The translations under genes were made by a program, and so were the position numbers. 64,000 nucleotides of DNA. It comes from Ferdinandcohnia sp047246645 (GTDB lineage Bacteria > Bacillota > Bacilli > Bacillales > Bacillaceae_L). This document shows, one piece after another, positions 8,737 through 15,651 of the stretch; the stretch's first letter is position 1; every line of letters begins with the position of its first letter. Under the pieces are notes generated by a model. The model searched no databases and was not told where the DNA came from. It saw nothing but the letters and a program-made list of their open reading frames with translations. The stretch spans positions 62,001 to 126,000 of the forward strand of contig NZ_JBFOKR010000003.1 in NCBI RefSeq assembly GCF_047246645.1. Direction: 5' to 3'.

Positions 8737-9429
8737 TTATCTACCTGGTGTTCCAGGGCCATATCCCATACCCGGACCAAAACCAGGGCTCTGAGGGCCA
8801 AAACCACCAGTCATACCCGGACCAACGCCAGAACCCTGAGGGCCAAAACCACCAGTCATACCCGGACCAACGCCAGGACCCTGAGGGCTAAAACCACCAG
8901 TCATACCCGGACCAACGCCAGGACCTTGAGGGCCAAAACCGCCCGCCATACCCGGACCGAATCCAGGACCCTGAGGGCCAAAACCGCCCGTCATACCCGG
9001 AGCGAACCCAGGACCCTGAGGGCCAAAACCGCCCGTCATACCCGGACCGAATCCAGGACCCTGAGGGCCAAAACCACCAGTCATACCCGGACCAAAACCA
9101 GGACCCTGAGGGCCAAAACCGCCCGCCATACCTGGACCGAATCCAGGACCCTGAGGGCCAAAACCACCGGTCATACCAGGACCATATTGAGATCCACTCA
9201 CCCCATGACCTCCGCATCCACAGCCACAATCATGATCCATCACTGGTTGTTGATAGCTCGGATAGCCACTCATCGAAAATTGTTCTGGTGATGTAGTTTG
9301 GGGATATCCCATTTGTGGACTAGTAGTTCCTGGAATCATCATTTCATTCATATCTCCCATGCTATTGCCGACACCACCCATCATAGGTTGGCCGCCGTAC
9401 ATATATGGATTCATTGGTTGGTTTTTCAT
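8737..9429 (-). CDS. Gly/Pro-rich repeat protein, possible spore coat or surface protein
   Basis: A 230-residue protein. Residues 1-66 are Met/Gly/Pro-rich, residues 67-78 hold a Cys/His cluster (DHDCGCGCGGHG), and from residue 89 to the end it is built of eight full 15-residue repeats plus a partial ninth, of the form GFGPQGPGFGPGMTG. There is no signal peptide or membrane segment. Low-complexity Gly/Pro proteins with Cys/His patches are common among Bacillus spore coat proteins, which is my best guess, but no family is certain. ATG 9429 follows GAGAGGACG. The opposite-strand reading frame is a shadow of the repeat. Confidence 0.75.
   Translation of the reverse strand: MKNQPMNPYMYGGQPMMGGVGNSMGDMNEMMIPGTTSPQMGYPQTTSPEQFSMSGYPSYQQPVMDHDCGCGCGGHGVSGSQYGPGMTGGFGPQGPGFGPGMAGGFGPQGPGFGPGMTGGFGPQGPGFGPGMTGGFGPQGPGFAPGMTGGFGPQGPGFGPGMAGGFGPQGPGVGPGMTGGFSPQGPGVGPGMTGGFGPQGSGVGPGMTGGFGPQSPGFGPGMGYGPGTPGR
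8761..9165 (-). repeat. 45-bp in-frame tandem repeat
   Basis: Nine units of 45 bp (for example CCCGG recurring at 8816 and 8861) encode the 15-residue repeats. Units differ at a few codons (T/A, F/V, one FA, one S), so the array is moderately homogenised. Confidence 0.9.
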
Positions 9430-9699
9430 AAAATCGTCCTCTCTCAGTGTAGTTTGGTTTGTTCAAATGAAGGATAAAAATGTAAATTATCCGCGACAAA
9501 ATTCATACGCCGTTAACTATATTTTTCGCTTACTTACTAATAGCTATTTGAACTATCTCGGATAGTAATAAATGCCTAATAGACATATCCACCATATCAT
9601 ATGCCTCCTTTAACAAGAGGTGTAAAGTCCCTTGATAAATGGGTATTAGCCTTGTTAATCATATTAATAACTACTATAATTTTAAGAGGGGTGTATAGC

Positions 9700-9894
9700 A
9701 TGAATGAACAATTTGTAAACGAGATATTAAATAAGCTCCGAGATGGAGAATTGAATGAATATCTAGTAAAAAATGACCAATTCCTTGAATTTAGAAGTGT
9801 TCTGGTAAAAAGGGAAGACTTTAAACACTTCCAGGGGACAGCTTTACATGGTGGAGACGTAAAATATCGATACCAATCTGTTTCTAGAAGCTAA
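9700..9894 (+). CDS. Small conserved hypothetical protein, 64 residues
   Basis: ATG 9700 is preceded by AAGAGGGG and opens a 64-residue frame (MNEQFVNEILNKLRDGEL...HFQGTALHGGDVKYRYQ). It is soluble and acidic-to-neutral. It resembles short Bacillaceae proteins sometimes labelled abortive-infection related, but I cannot support any function. An in-frame ATG at 9601 lacks a ribosome binding site and would add an artificial hydrophobic stretch, so I reject it. Confidence 0.65.
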   Translation: MNEQFVNEILNKLRDGELNEYLVKNDQFLEFRSVLVKREDFKHFQGTALHGGDVKYRYQSVSRS

Positions 9895-9916
9895 TTTCTT
9901 TACCGTGTTACAAGAG

Positions 9917-9946
9917 TTGACAAATAAAGTTAATTTCTAGTAAAAT
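9917..9946 (+). promoter_or_regulatory. SigmaA-type promoter of the MarR gene
   Basis: TTGACA at 9917-9922, an 18-bp spacer, then TAAAAT at 9941-9946. The operator palindrome starts at the next base, over the expected transcription start. Confidence 0.65.
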
Positions 9947-9964
9947 TATCTTGAATTCAAGATA
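9947..9964. promoter_or_regulatory. Operator palindrome, probable MarR autoregulation site
   Basis: TATCTTGAATTCAAGATA is a perfect 18-bp palindrome between the -10 box and the start codon of the MarR gene. Size and position fit a MarR-family repressor site, and MhqR-type operators have a similar TATCT...AGATA form as I recall them. Confidence 0.8.
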
Positions 9965-9987
9965 TTAGAAAATAAAGGATGGTTGAC

Positions 9988-10440
9988 ATGGAAACAAAAG
10001 AAACAATGGAAGTCTCTAATCTTTCATTAAAGTTGTTTGTGGTTCTATCGCGAGCATACCGATCAGTTAACGAACGGGTAGAGGAAGATGTAAAAGGCTA
10101 CGGTCTGAATTTAACAGAATTTGCTGTATTGGAACTTCTTTACCATAAGGGAGAAACTCCAATACAACATATTGGGAAAAAGGTACTTTTATCAAGTGGA
10201 AGTATTACCTATGTGGTTGATAAATTAGAGAAAAAGAATTTTCTAGTGAGGAAGCCTTGTCCAAAAGATAGACGTGTAACATGGGCTTCGATAACAGAAG
10301 AAGGTACTAAATTTATGGACGAGATTTTTCCAAAGCACCAGCAAGCAATTGAATCAATTGTTGGCGGTCTTACAGATAAAGAAAAAGAAGAAATGATGGT
10401 ACTCCTTAAAAAGCTGGGTTATCATGCAGAAAAAATATAG
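9988..10440 (+). CDS. MarR-family transcriptional regulator, MhqR-like
   Basis: A 150-residue winged-helix repressor. The recognition helix region runs IQHIGKKVLLSSGSITYVVDKLEKKNFLVRKPCPKDRRVTW, with the DRR wing motif of MarR proteins and one cysteine (PCPKDRR) that could be redox-active. ATG 9988 is chosen over ATG 9979 because AAAGG sits nine bases before it and would overlap the earlier start. The promoter carries a perfect palindrome, and a near-copy lies before the next gene, so it likely controls itself and perhaps the GTP cyclohydrolase gene. An MhqR (quinone-stress) identity is a guess. Confidence 0.85.
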   Translation: METKETMEVSNLSLKLFVVLSRAYRSVNERVEEDVKGYGLNLTEFAVLELLYHKGETPIQHIGKKVLLSSGSITYVVDKLEKKNFLVRKPCPKDRRVTWASITEEGTKFMDEIFPKHQQAIESIVGGLTDKEKEEMMVLLKKLGYHAEKI

Positions 10441-10475
10441 CATCAACAGTTACCCAAGAGTCTATTTTATCAAAA

Positions 10476-10493
10476 TATCTTGAATTCAGTCTT
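10476..10493. promoter_or_regulatory. Second, degenerate MarR-type operator
   Basis: TATCTTGAATTCAGTCTT repeats the first 13 bases of the palindrome at 9947 exactly and then diverges. It sits 15 bases upstream of the -35 box for the ribA-like gene. Confidence 0.55.
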
Positions 10494-10508
10494 TTTACGG
10501 CATATTAC

Positions 10509-10538
10509 TTGACCTCCCTTTACACAAAATAATATACT
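10509..10538 (+). promoter_or_regulatory. Putative promoter of the ribA-like gene
   Basis: TTGACC at 10509-10514, an 18-bp spacer and TATACT at 10533-10538, about 50 bases before the start codon. Confidence 0.5.
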
Positions 10539-10590
10539 TTCTACACAATAAGGGGAAAGACAACAAAGAGATAGCGAAAGGGAGAAAGAA

Positions 10591-11337
10591 ATGATATCAG
10601 AAAAGGTGAAAAGCCTACTTTTAAATAAAATGAAATTAAGTAAAAAACCTGGACAACCTGATTTATGTGTTGTGGGCCCTGTTCAACTACCAGTTCAATT
10701 AGACAATCAAGTCGTTACATTTAACTGGTATACATGGCTTCGTTTAGATGAAAAGAAGAGCGAAGAAGAAGTGTTGGAATCACTTACTGGGGCATCTTTA
10801 GCATCTCTTCAACAGTCATCAGTTCTTGTATATGGAGACTTTGAAGAAAGTGATCAGGCTGTAATACGTATGCACAGTATATGTCATACGGGTGATATTT
10901 TCGGGAGCAAGCGTTGTGACTGTGGGTATCAGCTTCGTGAATCAATGAGAAAAATTGTTGCTAATGGAAGTGGTGCTCTCTTTTATCTAGCAGACCATGA
11001 AGGAAGAGGAATAGGTCTATTTTCAAAATCGCTTGCTTACATTCTTCAACAAGAAGGCTTTGATACTGTTGAAGCAAATCATGCATTAGGTTTTGAAGAC
11101 GATACTCGTTCTTATCAGGATGCCATTCGAGTATTATCTGAATTGAGAGCTAAACCAGTTACATTAATTACCAACAACCCTAAGAAGCTAGCAGCTCTAC
11201 AAGAAAGTGGTCTATTAGCTGATAACCATATTCCACTATGGGGAGATATATCTGACTATAATAAAAACTATCTTGCAACAAAGGTAGAAAAATCAGGACA
11301 TATCCCTCTTAAAGAAAAACTAGCAAGTCATTCATAA
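10591..11337 (+). CDS. ribA: Stand-alone GTP cyclohydrolase II (RibA-type)
   Basis: A 248-residue enzyme of the family that opens GTP to 2,5-diamino-6-ribosylamino-pyrimidinone phosphate, the first step of riboflavin synthesis. The zinc site is seen as HSICHTGDIFGSKRCDCGYQL (about residues 98-118), the catalytic arginine loop as EGRGIGL, and the end of the core as LITNNPKK. There is no DHBP synthase (RibB) domain, unlike the RibBA fusion usual in Bacillus rib operons, and EGRG is preceded by ADH rather than the usual RQ. With a MarR gene upstream this may be an accessory copy rather than the housekeeping enzyme. Confidence 0.85.
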   Translation: MISEKVKSLLLNKMKLSKKPGQPDLCVVGPVQLPVQLDNQVVTFNWYTWLRLDEKKSEEEVLESLTGASLASLQQSSVLVYGDFEESDQAVIRMHSICHTGDIFGSKRCDCGYQLRESMRKIVANGSGALFYLADHEGRGIGLFSKSLAYILQQEGFDTVEANHALGFEDDTRSYQDAIRVLSELRAKPVTLITNNPKKLAALQESGLLADNHIPLWGDISDYNKNYLATKVEKSGHIPLKEKLASHS

Positions 11338-11347
11338 TTGTTCATGG

Positions 11348-11385
11348 AAAGGTAAGCACTTCTTAAAGAAAGGCTTACCTTTTTT
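11348..11385 (+). terminator. Terminator of the ribA-like gene
   Basis: GGTAAGC pairs with GCTTACC and is followed by TTTTTTA. Confidence 0.75.
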
Positions 11386-11557
11386 AGTACCCATGACAAA
11401 ATGTCTCATATTAACAGTATAACAAAAGTAGTATTCTGTTCAGTTATGTAAAAATTATAGACTGAAAAGAGGAAAAATACATATTCATGTACTATTTATA
11501 TACAATAGACAAAATTGGCAGGCTAACTTAAATACTAATTGTAGAGGAGGAACACAC

Positions 11558-12928
11558 ATGGAATCTTATAAAGAGCTTGTACAAAAACAAAGAGCATTTT
11601 TTGCATCGGGAAAAACGAAAGATCTAGCTTTTCGAATCAGTACTTTACAAAAGATTAGATCTCTAATCAAGACGCATGAAAAAGAAATCATGAAAACACT
11701 TAATGAGGATTTAAATAAGTCTGAATTTGAATCATATACAACTGAAGTGGGTTTTGTATTAGAAGAGCTCAGCTTTACGTTGAAGAACATATCAAAGTGG
11801 GTAAAACCTCGGAGAGTAAAAACAACATTAGTAGGATTTGGCTCGAAAAATTACATATATCCTGAACCTTACGGTGTTGCTTTAATTATTGCGCCATGGA
11901 ATTATCCATTTCAATTAGCCTTTGCACCGTTAATTGGGGCTGTTGCAGCGGGAAACTGTGCCATTATTAAGCCATCGGAGTTAACCCCGAAAACATCTGC
12001 ACTCGTTGGTTCACTTATTAACGAGAACTTTCCTGAGGAATACATTGCGGTAGTAGAAGGTGGAGTGGAGACTAGCACAGCTCTTCTTCAAGAGAAAACC
12101 GATTATATATTTTTCACAGGTAGTGTACCGGTTGGAAGAATTATCATGCAAGCAGCCGCTAAAAACTTGACCCCTGTAACTCTTGAACTAGGTGGAAAAA
12201 GTCCCTGCATCGTTCATAAAGATGCAAATTTAAAATATGCAGCAAAACGAATTGCATGGGGAAAATATACAAATGCCGGACAAACCTGTATTGCGCCAGA
12301 TTATCTCTATGTTCATAAGGAAGTAAAAGAAGAGTTTTTAACTTTACTAAAGGAAGCAATTGACGAAATTTACGGTGACTCTTTATATGATGACAGCAAT
12401 TTAACGAAAATTGTAAGCGACAGACATTTTAACCGCCTATTTACTTTTTTAGATAATGGTACGGTATATCATGGTGGTGGAGTTGATTCAGATAAACGGT
12501 TAATTGAACCAACAGTGCTTGTTGATGTCACATGGAATGACCCGGTTATGGAAGACGAAATTTTTGGTCCAATTTTACCCGTGTTAGAGTATGAGGATAT
12601 TCTGCAAACAATCGGTGAAATAACTGACCGTCCAAAGCCGCTTGCACTTTATATTTTTTCGGAGAGTGAGAGAGTACAAAACAAAGTTCTTGAGTCCGTT
12701 TCGTTCGGTGGTGGCTGTGTAAATGACACAGTTTATCATTTCAGCGCACCTCACTTACCATTTGGTGGTGTTGGAGATAGCGGAATTGGTGCATACCACG
12801 GGAAAGGAAGCTTTGATGTGTTTACACACGAAAAAAGCGTACTCAAACAAACGACGAGATTTGACCTGCCACTGCGATATCCACATACAAAAAATGCGTT
12901 AAAGATGATACGAATGATTATGAAATAG
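11558..12928 (+). CDS. Class 3-type aldehyde dehydrogenase (YwdH-like)
   Basis: A 456-residue NAD(P)-dependent aldehyde dehydrogenase. The cofactor loop region PWNYPFQLAFAPLIGAVAAGNCAIIKPSE, the general base in LELGGKSP (Glu about 210) and the catalytic cysteine in AGQTCIAPDY (Cys about 244) are intact. The short length and C-terminal basic/hydrophobic tail fit the class 3/fatty-aldehyde group that includes B. subtilis YwdH. It would oxidise medium or long aldehydes to acids. ATG 11558 follows GAGGAGGAAC. It is monocistronic and flanked by terminators. Confidence 0.88.
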   Translation: MESYKELVQKQRAFFASGKTKDLAFRISTLQKIRSLIKTHEKEIMKTLNEDLNKSEFESYTTEVGFVLEELSFTLKNISKWVKPRRVKTTLVGFGSKNYIYPEPYGVALIIAPWNYPFQLAFAPLIGAVAAGNCAIIKPSELTPKTSALVGSLINENFPEEYIAVVEGGVETSTALLQEKTDYIFFTGSVPVGRIIMQAAAKNLTPVTLELGGKSPCIVHKDANLKYAAKRIAWGKYTNAGQTCIAPDYLYVHKEVKEEFLTLLKEAIDEIYGDSLYDDSNLTKIVSDRHFNRLFTFLDNGTVYHGGGVDSDKRLIEPTVLVDVTWNDPVMEDEIFGPILPVLEYEDILQTIGEITDRPKPLALYIFSESERVQNKVLESVSFGGGCVNDTVYHFSAPHLPFGGVGDSGIGAYHGKGSFDVFTHEKSVLKQTTRFDLPLRYPHTKNALKMIRMIMK

Positions 12929-12934
12929 CTTGTG

Positions 12935-12958
12935 AACCCGGAAAATTTCCGGGTTTTT
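12935..12958 (+). terminator. Terminator of the aldehyde dehydrogenase gene
   Basis: AACCCGGAAA and TTTCCGGGTT pair almost without a loop (AT) and are followed by TTTAT. Confidence 0.75.
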
Positions 12959-13221
12959 ATATTGATTTTTATAGACCCTTACATGCTTTAGACACATTTA
13001 TTACACCGTCGATACCTTTGTAAAAAAGCCTCCTAATTCTTCCACCTTATCCTTAAATTAGGCTGAAAATATACTGAGGATATTTTTACCATATAAGTTT
13101 TCAGACAAATGCTCCCAACTACTCTCATAAACTACCACTTTTTGGGTGGTGTTTTGAAATATTACAGATGGTAGTCTGCTAGTAGTGACCAACTAATCAA
13201 CCTACTAGGAGGAAAACAAAC

Positions 13222-13818
13222 ATGAAAAAACTAACAAAGTTAGTACTAGCTACAACACTATCATTATCACTATTTGGATTTAGCACGAATGCAGATGCTG
13301 CTTCTTCAACACACACTGTTAAAAGTGGTGATACGTTCTGGAATATTGGTAAACAATATGGTGTTTCAGTACTTGACTTAAAGAAAGTAAATAATAAAAC
13401 AACTGATATGATTTATCCAGGTCAACAACTTGTAATTCCTGAAGGTATTACCGCAGCTGATAAAGACTTACTAGCTAGACTTGTTAATGCTGAAGCTATA
13501 GGTGAACCATATGCAGGTAAAGTTGCAGTTGCTACAGTTGTTTTAAATCGTGTTGATTCAGCTTCATTCCCAAATACAATTAAAGGTGTAATTTATGAAC
13601 GACCTGCTGGAGGAAATTATGCATTCACTCCAGTACAAAACGGTGAAATCAATAAAGCAGCAGATGCTGAGTCAATTCGTGCAGTAGAAGAAGCGTTAGC
13701 ATTTCGTGGTCAAGGAAATGGTTCTTTATTCTTCTTCAATCCAGCAAAATCAAACAATGCTTTTATGATGTCTAGAGAAGTTACTGTTGTAATTGGTAAC
13801 CACCGCTTTGCAAAATAA
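13222..13818 (+). CDS. ykvT: LysM-containing cell wall hydrolase, SleB/CwlJ type (YkvT-like)
   Basis: A 198-residue secreted protein: signal peptide (residues 1-27, cleaved after ADA), one LysM peptidoglycan-binding domain (THTVKSGDTFWNIGKQYGV...GQQLVIP, about 31-75), and a Hydrolase_2 (SleB-like) catalytic domain (LLARLVNAEAIGEPYAGKVAVATVVLNRV...). The glutamate in NAEAIGEPY is the family's catalytic residue. Layout and length match B. subtilis YkvT, related to cortex-lytic SleB/CwlJ. It is a single gene with ATG 13222 after AGGAGG and its own terminator. Confidence 0.88.
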   Translation: MKKLTKLVLATTLSLSLFGFSTNADAASSTHTVKSGDTFWNIGKQYGVSVLDLKKVNNKTTDMIYPGQQLVIPEGITAADKDLLARLVNAEAIGEPYAGKVAVATVVLNRVDSASFPNTIKGVIYERPAGGNYAFTPVQNGEINKAADAESIRAVEEALAFRGQGNGSLFFFNPAKSNNAFMMSREVTVVIGNHRFAK

Positions 13819-13831
13819 ATAACAATATGAA

Positions 13832-13870
13832 AACACTCAATTCGACTCATGTTGAATGGGTGTTTTTTTT
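13832..13870 (+). terminator. Terminator of ykvT
   Basis: AACACTCA pairs with TGGGTGTT (one G-U pair) and is followed by a run of T. Confidence 0.7.
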
Positions 13871-13932
13871 ATTTTTGATTCATATAGTAAGTAGTATGGA
13901 TGACCAGAAGCATTTAAAAGGAGTGTATAATA

Positions 13933-14892
13933 TTGCCAGAGAAGGTCCTTTTATTTTGTGATCCCGGAATTGATGATTCCATTGCTATAATGTATGCATT
14001 ATTAAACCCTAAAATTGAAGTGGTGGGAATTGTTCCGGGATATGGAAATGTGGAGCAAGAGCAGGCAACTCAAAATGTAGCGTATTTGTTGTCACTGGCA
14101 GGAAAAAAAGATGTTCCAATTATCTCTGGAGCTAAAGGGCCATTGTCTGGAGAGGTAACTACGTATTATCCAGAGATCCATGGCGAAGAAGGTTTAGGTC
14201 CAATTCAACCTCCGAAAACTCTTGTGACTGAAGAGTTACTGAATTTTGATGAGATTTTCAATATTATTGAACGCTTTGAAAATGAACTATATATCGTCGA
14301 CGTCGGTAGATCAACCTCGTTAGCAATCGCCTATAACTTGGGTGGGGACATTATGAATAAAGTAAAGGCTACCTATATTATGGGCGGAGCGTTCTTGGTT
14401 CCAGGAAATGTAACTTCGGAAGCAGAGGCAAATTTTTATGGTGACCCAATTGCATCTAATCTAGTAGTTGAGTATTCACAAAACCTTTCGATTTTCCCAC
14501 TGAATATTACGAATAAAGCAATATTAACTTCACAAATGGTAGATTACATTGTTCAGAATGGAACGACGAACCCATTCCGAGAACTAATAAGACCGATTTT
14601 CGACTACTATTACGAAGCCTATAAAAAGAATGTTCCAGGAATTGAAGGAACGCCGTTGCATGATGTTGTTGCTTTAAGTGCTATTGTTAATCCTACGATT
14701 GTCCAATATACAAAACGAAGAGTAAAAGTAGAAGTGTTTGGAAACTCAAAAGGAAGAAGTATTGCGGACTTCCGCCCAAAACCGGAAAAGGAACCTCCAG
14801 AAACTCTTGACCGTATTGCTCTGCGTTTTAACTATGAAGAATTTATTCAAGAGTTTATTTCTGTAATGGCTACTGGAGATGTACAACAATAA
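13933..14892 (+). CDS. Nucleoside hydrolase (inosine-uridine preferring family)
   Basis: A 319-residue hydrolase that splits ribonucleosides into base and ribose. The calcium-binding Asp cluster appears as FCDPGIDDS near the N-terminus (residues 8-16), close to the DxDPGIDD consensus although the first Asp position is Cys-shifted (FCDPG). MGGAFLVPGNVTSEAEANFYGDPIA carries the ribose-binding Asn/Glu/Asn-Asp, and PLHDVVAL carries the late Asp. The start is TTG 13933, after AAAAGGAG. Nucleobases released here could feed the pyrimidine-degradation cluster 33 kb downstream, which is inference only. Confidence 0.88.
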   Translation: MPEKVLLFCDPGIDDSIAIMYALLNPKIEVVGIVPGYGNVEQEQATQNVAYLLSLAGKKDVPIISGAKGPLSGEVTTYYPEIHGEEGLGPIQPPKTLVTEELLNFDEIFNIIERFENELYIVDVGRSTSLAIAYNLGGDIMNKVKATYIMGGAFLVPGNVTSEAEANFYGDPIASNLVVEYSQNLSIFPLNITNKAILTSQMVDYIVQNGTTNPFRELIRPIFDYYYEAYKKNVPGIEGTPLHDVVALSAIVNPTIVQYTKRRVKVEVFGNSKGRSIADFRPKPEKEPPETLDRIALRFNYEEFIQEFISVMATGDVQQ

Positions 14893-15111
14893 AGGATTTG
14901 TAGGCCAAACATAGTAGGCCTTTCGAGATACGAAATAGGTTTTAAGCTAATTTACTGTCCAAATAGTAAAATGGTAGTGAAATAATAGTTTAAATTTTCC
15001 GAAAATATACCCAAGCTTTCTTACACACTTGTAGCATATAATGTGAGTAAGGAAGCTTCTGTTTGTTGCCTAGAGTCCGTAGTACAATTTTAGACTTTAG
15101 GGGGTGATGAC

Positions 15112-15441
15112 ATGTTGCTAAATCTTGTGATTGCAGTTTGTATTGGTGGTTGTATGGGGTTGTTAGGACATGCTAAGAAACTCGGTAAGATCGAGAAACC
15201 ACGAATCACAAAGCGTTTTATTCACCTTGGCTTTATTGAAGAGGTAATTATTGGAACAATTGCAGCAGTACTCATCGTTGTATCCAGCGAAACAGAGTCA
15301 ATTTCTAGAGTGGTCTTTCTATCTATTTTAGCGGGTTTCGGAGGAGAACAGATCTTGCAAAGGGTCGAGTTAGTAAGACAAACCAGTAATCGGGAAAGAA
15401 ATCAGGAACAGGAGAGTAGTAAGACAAATGGTGATTTGTAA
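15112..15441 (+). CDS. Small membrane protein, DUF4257-like
   Basis: A 109-residue protein with three hydrophobic stretches (LLNLVIAVCIGGCMGLLG, VIIGTIAAVLIVVS, VFLSILAGFGGEQIL) and a charged, Gln/Arg-rich tail. The layout and the motif KPRITKRFIHLGFIEEVIIG resemble the DUF4257 family of Bacillaceae, recalled rather than searched. ATG 15112 follows GGGGGTGATG. Function is unknown. Confidence 0.7.
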   Translation: MLLNLVIAVCIGGCMGLLGHAKKLGKIEKPRITKRFIHLGFIEEVIIGTIAAVLIVVSSETESISRVVFLSILAGFGGEQILQRVELVRQTSNRERNQEQESSKTNGDL

Positions 15442-15502
15442 ATTTTTAAGTAAAAGCAGAGGTTTCAAATGGTACCATAAAAAGAATAGTTATTTATTAT
15501 GA

Positions 15503-15545
15503 AAGCTCTTAAAACAGTAAACCTGTATTAAGAGCTTATTTTTGT
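15503..15545 (+). terminator. Terminator of the DUF4257-like gene
   Basis: AAGCTCTTAA and TTAAGAGCTT form a perfect 10-bp stem, followed by ATTTTTG. Confidence 0.8.
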
Positions 15546-15651
15546 ATAGAAAAATCCCATGTATACTACCTTTCAATATAAGGAAGTAGAGATGTTTCTA
15601 GTAAAATGGTATAATCAGTAGCAGTGAAATGAAATGGAGGATTTAAATTAG

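Noticed and set aside
8728..9291. Plus-strand frame rich in SHTRTNARTLRAKT repeats
   Set aside because: It is the antisense shadow of the 45-bp repeats in the Gly/Pro-rich protein gene, which has a ribosome site and sensible composition.
9601..9699. N-terminal extension of the 64-residue gene with a membrane-like segment
   Set aside because: ATG 9601 has no ribosome site, while AAGAGGGG precedes ATG 9700. The hydrophobic stretch comes from AT-rich promoter sequence.
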